Below, piece after piece: positions 59,763 to 64,000 of a stretch of 64,000 nucleotides of DNA. Origin of the DNA: Cutibacterium equinum. Lineage in GTDB: Bacteria > Actinomycetota > Actinomycetes > Propionibacteriales > Propionibacteriaceae. The notes under the pieces were generated by a model. The model was not told the DNA's origin, searched no databases, and saw nothing but the letters and a program-made list of their open reading frames with translations. The stretch covers positions 2,232,001 to 2,296,000 of the forward strand of contig NZ_CP115668.1 in assembly GCF_028021195.1 (NCBI RefSeq), read 5' to 3'. The position numbers and the translations under genes were made by a program. How positions within the stretch are numbered: the first letter of the stretch is position 1; each line of letters opens with the position of its first letter.

Positions 59763-62700
59763 TTGAGAGTGTTCAAATCTGCGGCGATAGCGGGGGCCGT
59801 GACCCTGACTGTCGCCTCCTTCGCACCCTTCACGTCGCCAGGTACGGCATTTGCAGCCGACGACCTGAAGGTTGAAGTAAGCCAGAACGCGGTCAACATG
59901 GGCCAGCAGGCCACCCTGAACGCCGATCTGGAAGGGACCGCTGCCACACTGGTGGACGGCTACCAGTGGTACGCCGACGGCAAGCCCTTGGCTGGCGAGA
60001 CGTCTCAGAAATTGGTGATCGACAAGCTGACCCGCACCGAAGCACTGAAGAAGTACTCTGTCGAGGTCAACGTCAAGGGCCAGGGAAAGCAGAAGAGTGC
60101 CGAAGCTGCACCGAATGCACAGCTATATTTCCCGGACGCCAATATGGCGAAATGTATTTTCGAGAACGCAAAATTCCCGAAGTCTTTCGCCGAGGCTGAA
60201 AAATTCAGGCCCGATGGGTGGACCGGTGTCAACTGCAAGGACATGGATATCAAGAGCATCGAAGGCATCCAGTACATGAATGCGCCGAAGCTCGGCGGGT
60301 TCATGTTTGCCGGCAATCATATCACCGATATCAGCCCACTCAAAGGCATGAATTTGCAAAGCAAGTTGAACCTTGATGAGCAGGTTCTCGACGATATCGT
60401 GGTCAAGGATTATGCTGCGGTTCCGCTACCCAAGCTCATCTCTTCCGACGACTCGGATGTTCCCTTCACCACCAAAGCCAACGCACATGTTTCCGAAACC
60501 TACACCCCGGTGAACAATGACGGCGACACCCTGACGTGGTATCTCTTCGTCGAGAACGCCGAAGAGGACACCATCATTGAATTCGGCGGCACCTTGAAGG
60601 TCGTCAGCCAGATCCCGGCTGGCTTGCCGAAGTTCAGCTTGAGCAAGGCACAGGCCGGTTTGGATGAAACCGTTGAGGTGCAGTTGGACGGCTTCAAGCC
60701 CAACACCACCGTCCAGTTGAAGATGGACGGCAAGCCTTGGACCACCATCACCGTGGACGACCTCGGCAAGAAGACTGAGAATGTGACGGTGCCCGGCGAC
60801 ATCACGGTGGGCAAACACACCGTGACGACTGAGGGCCAGTTGAAGGACACCACCCAGAAGCTACCCGCCCGCAATCTGGAGGTCACCAACCCGTACGTCA
60901 CCGATGACGTGATGCCGGACAAGAATCTTCAGGCATGCTTCCGTAAGCATTTGAAGCTGGGCAAGAACGACAAGATGCGAATCGACGCGGTCGCAAACAT
61001 GACCGCCGGCGGCGAGAAATTCGATAAGTTGGATTGCTCCAACATGGGAATCAAGAACCTGAAGGGGCTGGAACTCTACAAGGCCACCGTCAAGGATCAC
61101 GGATCCAATGCCGCGTTGGCAGTTGACTACAATTTCTCAGGAAACGACATCGAAACCCTAGAAGGCCTACCACATCTGAATCCAGATAGTTCGCATGGTA
61201 TTTTAGATTTGTCGGACAATAACATCACAGACCTGGGTGACACCTCCAAGTTGGCCAAGCAAAATCGTTTCAAGACGATAAAGCTAGAGGGAAATCACAT
61301 CTGGGACTTCAACAAGGTTGAATACGTTTTCCACGGCGATGGTTCCGGTCAGGATATTCTGGCTGGACACCAGACCGTCGTCGTCGATCAGCCCTACCGA
61401 GTGGGTGGCACATACGCATTTCCTGTGACAGACGGCCGCTACCCGATGACCCTTACGGGGAAAACCAGCGATTCCACGTACTCGATTGACAATAGCCATA
61501 GAGAGCTGACATTCCATGGCCCGGGCTGCTACCCTCTGACCTTCCGCAACGTTCCCAAGCCAAACACTGGCGACATCGAATACCTCACTGCGGGCAATAT
61601 CGATCTGGTCGCGCAGGCCCTACCTAGTTTCACGGCCGCACCGGCGTCCTCGCTGTCGGTCACTGACAAGCTCAGCGCCACCGTCAAGGATTTCGACTCG
61701 GGCGAGAAGGTCACGGTGAAACTGGTTCCGGCCTCCGGCGACCCAATCGAACTCGGGTCTGTGAATGCCAGCGCCGCTGACCCCGAGGCTGACCCCTGCG
61801 ACACTCCGTCCGCACTGGGCGGTTCGGCAGAGTTCACCAACCTCACCATCCCACTTGACACCCCGGCCGGTAAGTACAAGCTCGTCGCCAGCGGACAGGA
61901 CAGCGAGCTGAGCGTTCAGGCTGATCTGACGGTCACCCGTCCGGCCCTCACTCTGACCGTCGAGCCCTCCCCTGCCAAGGCGGGCCAAACCATCAAGGTC
62001 GGCGCCGCGAACCTGTTCCCGCGTGAGCGGGCGACCTTCACCCTGGCCGCCAACGGCGAAGACGCATCCGTCACTGTGGACACCGACGTGAACGCAGATG
62101 GCACTGCCACTGCCAATCTGGCCGTGCCTGCCGACGCCAAGCCCGGGCAGTACACCGTGGCAGTTAAGGGCGAGACCAGCCGTCTAGAAGCACACCAGGA
62201 TGTTCTGATGTTGAGCGCGTCCGCGCCACAATTGACCGCATCGGCCCAGACCGTGCGCGCCGGGGACAAGACAACCCTGACCGTCGATCACATGCTTCCG
62301 GCCGAGAACGTCCTGTTCTCCCTCGTGAAGGATGACAAGTCCGAACCGATTGAGTTGGGCAAGGTGGCAGCCGGGCAGGACGGCACCACCAAGTTTGAGG
62401 CCACCATGCCCGCCGATCTGGCGGCCGGACAATACCGTGCCATTGCCGCAGGTGAGACCAGCGAGCTTCAGTCGGACACCGAGATCATCGTGTTGAGCGC
62501 TACCCCAGCAAGCTTGAAGGTGGACCCGACTTCAGCCGCACCTGGCGAGCAGGTGAAGCTGACCGGCGCGAACTTCCTGCCCGGTGAGAACGTCGACGTC
62601 AACCTGCTGGGAGCGGACGGCAGCCTGGTCAAGGCGGTGAGCAGCGCGACGGCAGGTCCGGACGGCAGCGTGTCACCGACCGTCACCCTCCCGGCAGACC

Positions 62701-63116
62701 TCACCCCTGGCACGTACACCATTCAGGCGTCCGGCAAACGCAGCGAGCAGATTGCCGAGACCGCGTTTGAGGTTGTCAAGGCCCAGGATGAGGCTGGTGA
62801 CCAGCCTGGCGACGAATCCGGAAATGAGCCCGGTACCCAGCCCGAGCCCAGCACTCAACCCAGCACCGGCACCCTGCCCAGCGCCAAGCCCAGCACCGGT
62901 ACTCAACCCAGCACCAGTGCCCAGCCCGGCACCGAGACCAAGCCCAGTGCCGAGGCCAAGCCCAGCACCCAGCCCAGCACCCCGAAGAAGCTGCCCAACA
63001 CCGGCGCTTCCAACAGTTCAATGCCTCTGGCAGGAGTGTTGGCAGGGATGGCCTTGTTCGCTGCTGTAGGCGCAGCAGCCGGGCGCGCTCGCCACAACCG
63101 ACGCTCATCCCGATAG
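59763..63116 (+). CDS. LPXTG-anchored surface protein with leucine-rich repeats and Ig-like repeats
   Basis: A 1,117-aa wall protein. The signal peptide is about 1-31. An Ig-like domain follows, then two short leucine-rich-repeat blocks: FAGNHITDISPLKGMNLQSK near 185, and LDCSNMGIKNLKGLELYKAT with LDLSDNNITDLGDTSKLAKQ between about 420 and 500, internalin-like. At least four related beta-sandwich repeats of about 90 residues come next (AGQTIKVGAANLFPRERATF, PGEQVKLTGANFLPGENVDV). After a Pro/Ser/Thr-rich wall-spanning region comes a complete sorting signal: LPNTG, a hydrophobic stretch (PLAGVLAGMALFAAVGAAAG) and RARHNRRSSR. The start is TTG 59763 with AAAGGA upstream; GTG 59769 is possible. 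The riboswitch upstream ties it to cobalamin; direct corrinoid binding is inference. Confidence 0.85.
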   Translation: MRVFKSAAIAGAVTLTVASFAPFTSPGTAFAADDLKVEVSQNAVNMGQQATLNADLEGTAATLVDGYQWYADGKPLAGETSQKLVIDKLTRTEALKKYSVEVNVKGQGKQKSAEAAPNAQLYFPDANMAKCIFENAKFPKSFAEAEKFRPDGWTGVNCKDMDIKSIEGIQYMNAPKLGGFMFAGNHITDISPLKGMNLQSKLNLDEQVLDDIVVKDYAAVPLPKLISSDDSDVPFTTKANAHVSETYTPVNNDGDTLTWYLFVENAEEDTIIEFGGTLKVVSQIPAGLPKFSLSKAQAGLDETVEVQLDGFKPNTTVQLKMDGKPWTTITVDDLGKKTENVTVPGDITVGKHTVTTEGQLKDTTQKLPARNLEVTNPYVTDDVMPDKNLQACFRKHLKLGKNDKMRIDAVANMTAGGEKFDKLDCSNMGIKNLKGLELYKATVKDHGSNAALAVDYNFSGNDIETLEGLPHLNPDSSHGILDLSDNNITDLGDTSKLAKQNRFKTIKLEGNHIWDFNKVEYVFHGDGSGQDILAGHQTVVVDQPYRVGGTYAFPVTDGRYPMTLTGKTSDSTYSIDNSHRELTFHGPGCYPLTFRNVPKPNTGDIEYLTAGNIDLVAQALPSFTAAPASSLSVTDKLSATVKDFDSGEKVTVKLVPASGDPIELGSVNASAADPEADPCDTPSALGGSAEFTNLTIPLDTPAGKYKLVASGQDSELSVQADLTVTRPALTLTVEPSPAKAGQTIKVGAANLFPRERATFTLAANGEDASVTVDTDVNADGTATANLAVPADAKPGQYTVAVKGETSRLEAHQDVLMLSASAPQLTASAQTVRAGDKTTLTVDHMLPAENVLFSLVKDDKSEPIELGKVAAGQDGTTKFEATMPADLAAGQYRAIAAGETSELQSDTEIIVLSATPASLKVDPTSAAPGEQVKLTGANFLPGENVDVNLLGADGSLVKAVSSATAGPDGSVSPTVTLPADLTPGTYTIQASGKRSEQIAETAFEVVKAQDEAGDQPGDESGNEPGTQPEPSTQPSTGTLPSAKPSTGTQPSTSAQPGTETKPSAEAKPSTQPSTPKKLPNTGASNSSMPLAGVLAGMALFAAVGAAAGRARHNRRSSR

Positions 63117-63129
63117 GACAATGAGCTGA

Positions 63130-63172
63130 CAGAATCGGGGCCTGACACAATGCGTGTCAGGCCCCGATTCTG
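63130..63172. terminator. Strong terminator after the LPXTG protein
   Basis: CAGAATCGGGGCCTGACAC (63130-63148) pairs perfectly over 19 bp with GTGTCAGGCCCCGATTCTG (63154-63172), loop AATGC. It stands between the convergent surface-protein and ybaK genes. Confidence 0.9.
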
Positions 63173-63260
63173 TTGGCGCACCGAGTACGCGGTTCAACCG
63201 TTCACCCGCCTGTGCCCCCGCAGACCTCCTGGTCCACCTGGTCACGGGGAGGGGGCGAAC

Positions 63261-63791
63261 TCAGTTCGCCAATCCCTCGACAACCTCAGCCCCTGGCAGG
63301 GACACCAGGTCAGCCCCACTGACGATGAGCTTTGAGCTGCGCAGCCCCGACCCGATGCACACGGCCTCGGCTTCTGCGACGCGAGGGTCGATCCAGATCG
63401 GCCACTCGGCGGGCAGGCCCACCGGGGTGATCCCGCCGTACTCCATTCCGGACATGCTGACGGCCTCGTCCATGGGTGCAAAGGACGCCTTGCGGACGTC
63501 GAGCCTCTTGCGCACCACCTTGTTGACGTCAACCCTTGTCGTCGCGAGAGCCAGGCAGGCGACGTACTTCTCAACATCGCCTCGCTTGCCCTTGACGATG
63601 ACGCAGTTGCCACACGTCTCAGGCCCCTCACCGAAAGCCTCACATAGGGCATCCGTGTCAGCGATCTGGGGATCAATACTGAAGACGACTGCCGAAGGTA
63701 GCTCGGCGACTCGGCCGGCGACCGTCGCGGCCAGCAACTCAGGGTGATCGGCAGCGGGAAGATGTTCAACTGAGTCATACATGGGCCCCAC
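63261..63791 (-). CDS. ybaK: YbaK/EbsC-family aminoacyl-tRNA deacylase (intact)
   Basis: A 176-aa free-standing editing domain of the YbaK/ProX type, which hydrolyses mischarged aminoacyl-tRNAs such as Cys-tRNA-Pro. Visible family residues are ETCGNCVIVKGKRGDVEKYV, the central VVRKRLDVRKASFA with its lysines, and YGGITPVGLPAEWPIW, the conserved GGI-x-P-xG loop. The C-terminus SGADLVSLPGAEVVEGLAN is the same segment as the interrupted fragment at 39.46 kb. With that fragment it brackets the element and the cobalamin locus as same-direction repeats. Confidence 0.93.
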   Translation of the reverse strand: MGPMYDSVEHLPAADHPELLAATVAGRVAELPSAVVFSIDPQIADTDALCEAFGEGPETCGNCVIVKGKRGDVEKYVACLALATTRVDVNKVVRKRLDVRKASFAPMDEAVSMSGMEYGGITPVGLPAEWPIWIDPRVAEAEAVCIGSGLRSSKLIVSGADLVSLPGAEVVEGLAN

Positions 63792-63896
63792 CGTAGTCAG
63801 TGTCGATCACGCATTGGGGCCACCTCTCACACCGCGGACGGATACCGTTGGCTGTGGTTGTTTCTGACCGTGGTTGTTTCGACGACAAGGAGAACC

Positions 63897-64000
63897 ATGA
63901 CCGACGACACGACGACAGCGAGCGGCGCTTCTCGCCCCAATGCCAATGATCCAATTCCCTCCGATTACGCCAACCGTGCCAAGGGCATGGGCGTGTCTCT
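63897..64000 (+). CDS. 5' end of an unidentified gene (partial)
   Basis: An ATG at 63897 with AAGGAG 4-9 nt upstream opens a frame that runs off the window. The visible residues MTDDTTTASGASRPNANDPI and PSDYANRAKGMGVS form a polar N-terminus. No signal peptide or motif is seen, and 34 residues are not enough to name a family. Confidence 0.6.
   Translation, partial: MTDDTTTASGASRPNANDPIPSDYANRAKGMGVS

Overview
The window comes from a high-GC Gram-positive actinobacterium, most likely Propionibacteriaceae and probably Cutibacterium. The evidence is the high-GC coding style, a five-gene actinobacterial hut operon, a type I-E CRISPR repeat of the GTTTTCCCC...GGTGAGCC type, the paired tadA and TadA-associated genes, and LPXTG surface proteins. 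Species cannot be fixed from sequence reading alone.

Layout. 1-7.7 kb: histidine degradation (hutU, an M20 amidohydrolase, hutF, hutI, hutH), with overlapping stops and starts up to hutI. 7.8-20.7 kb: a complete type I-E CRISPR-Cas operon (cas3, cse1, cse2, cas7, cas5, cas6e, cas1, cas2), then an array of 65 repeats and 64 spacers. 20.7-21.6 kb: two or three small unknown ORFs. 21.7-38.7 kb: ordinary chromosomal genes. These are a MacB/FtsX-type ABC exporter, an acetyltransferase, an S33 peptidase, an RlpA-like secreted protein, a PRC-barrel protein, a MalY/PatB lyase, a LytR_C protein, a cation/proton antiporter, tRNA-Ser(CGA), a flippase, tadA with its partner, and upp. Two intergenic stretches carry the same kind of inverted and tandem repeat built on CACCTGCGCCA.

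39.5-44.15 kb: a 4,614-bp integrated element with lower GC, bounded by identical 24-bp att cores inside ybaK remnants. It encodes a tyrosine recombinase, a Rep with HUH endonuclease and SF3 helicase parts of CRESS-DNA virus type, an FtsK-like translocase and a small protein. Just upstream of rep, on the same strand, is a GC stem-loop whose loop carries TAGTATTAC, the nonanucleotide of circoviral and nanoviral origins.

44.5-63.1 kb: what looks like a cobalamin capture and import locus. Three separate cobalamin-riboswitch aptamers sit ahead of (i) an eleven-gene operon, (ii) a convergent gene for an 844-aa protein with Ig-like and transcobalamin-beta-like domains, and (iii) an 1,117-aa LRR/Ig LPXTG protein. 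The operon encodes two membrane-anchored surface proteins, ECF T, A and S subunits, a MoxR AAA+ ATPase, a DUF58 protein, two vWA proteins, a TPR protein, and a secreted alpha/alpha-toroid protein that resembles the alpha domain of intrinsic factor. The fused ECF ATPase has lost the Walker A lysine in its first half and the whole P-loop in its second. This suggests that the adjacent MoxR-vWA machine may supply or gate the energy. I consider this locus the most interesting system in the window.

The element and the cobalamin locus together lie between two ybaK 3' ends in the same orientation (39.46 kb remnant, 63.26 kb intact gene), so the whole 23.8 kb looks like accessory DNA at ybaK. The window closes with intact ybaK and the first 34 codons of an unidentified gene.
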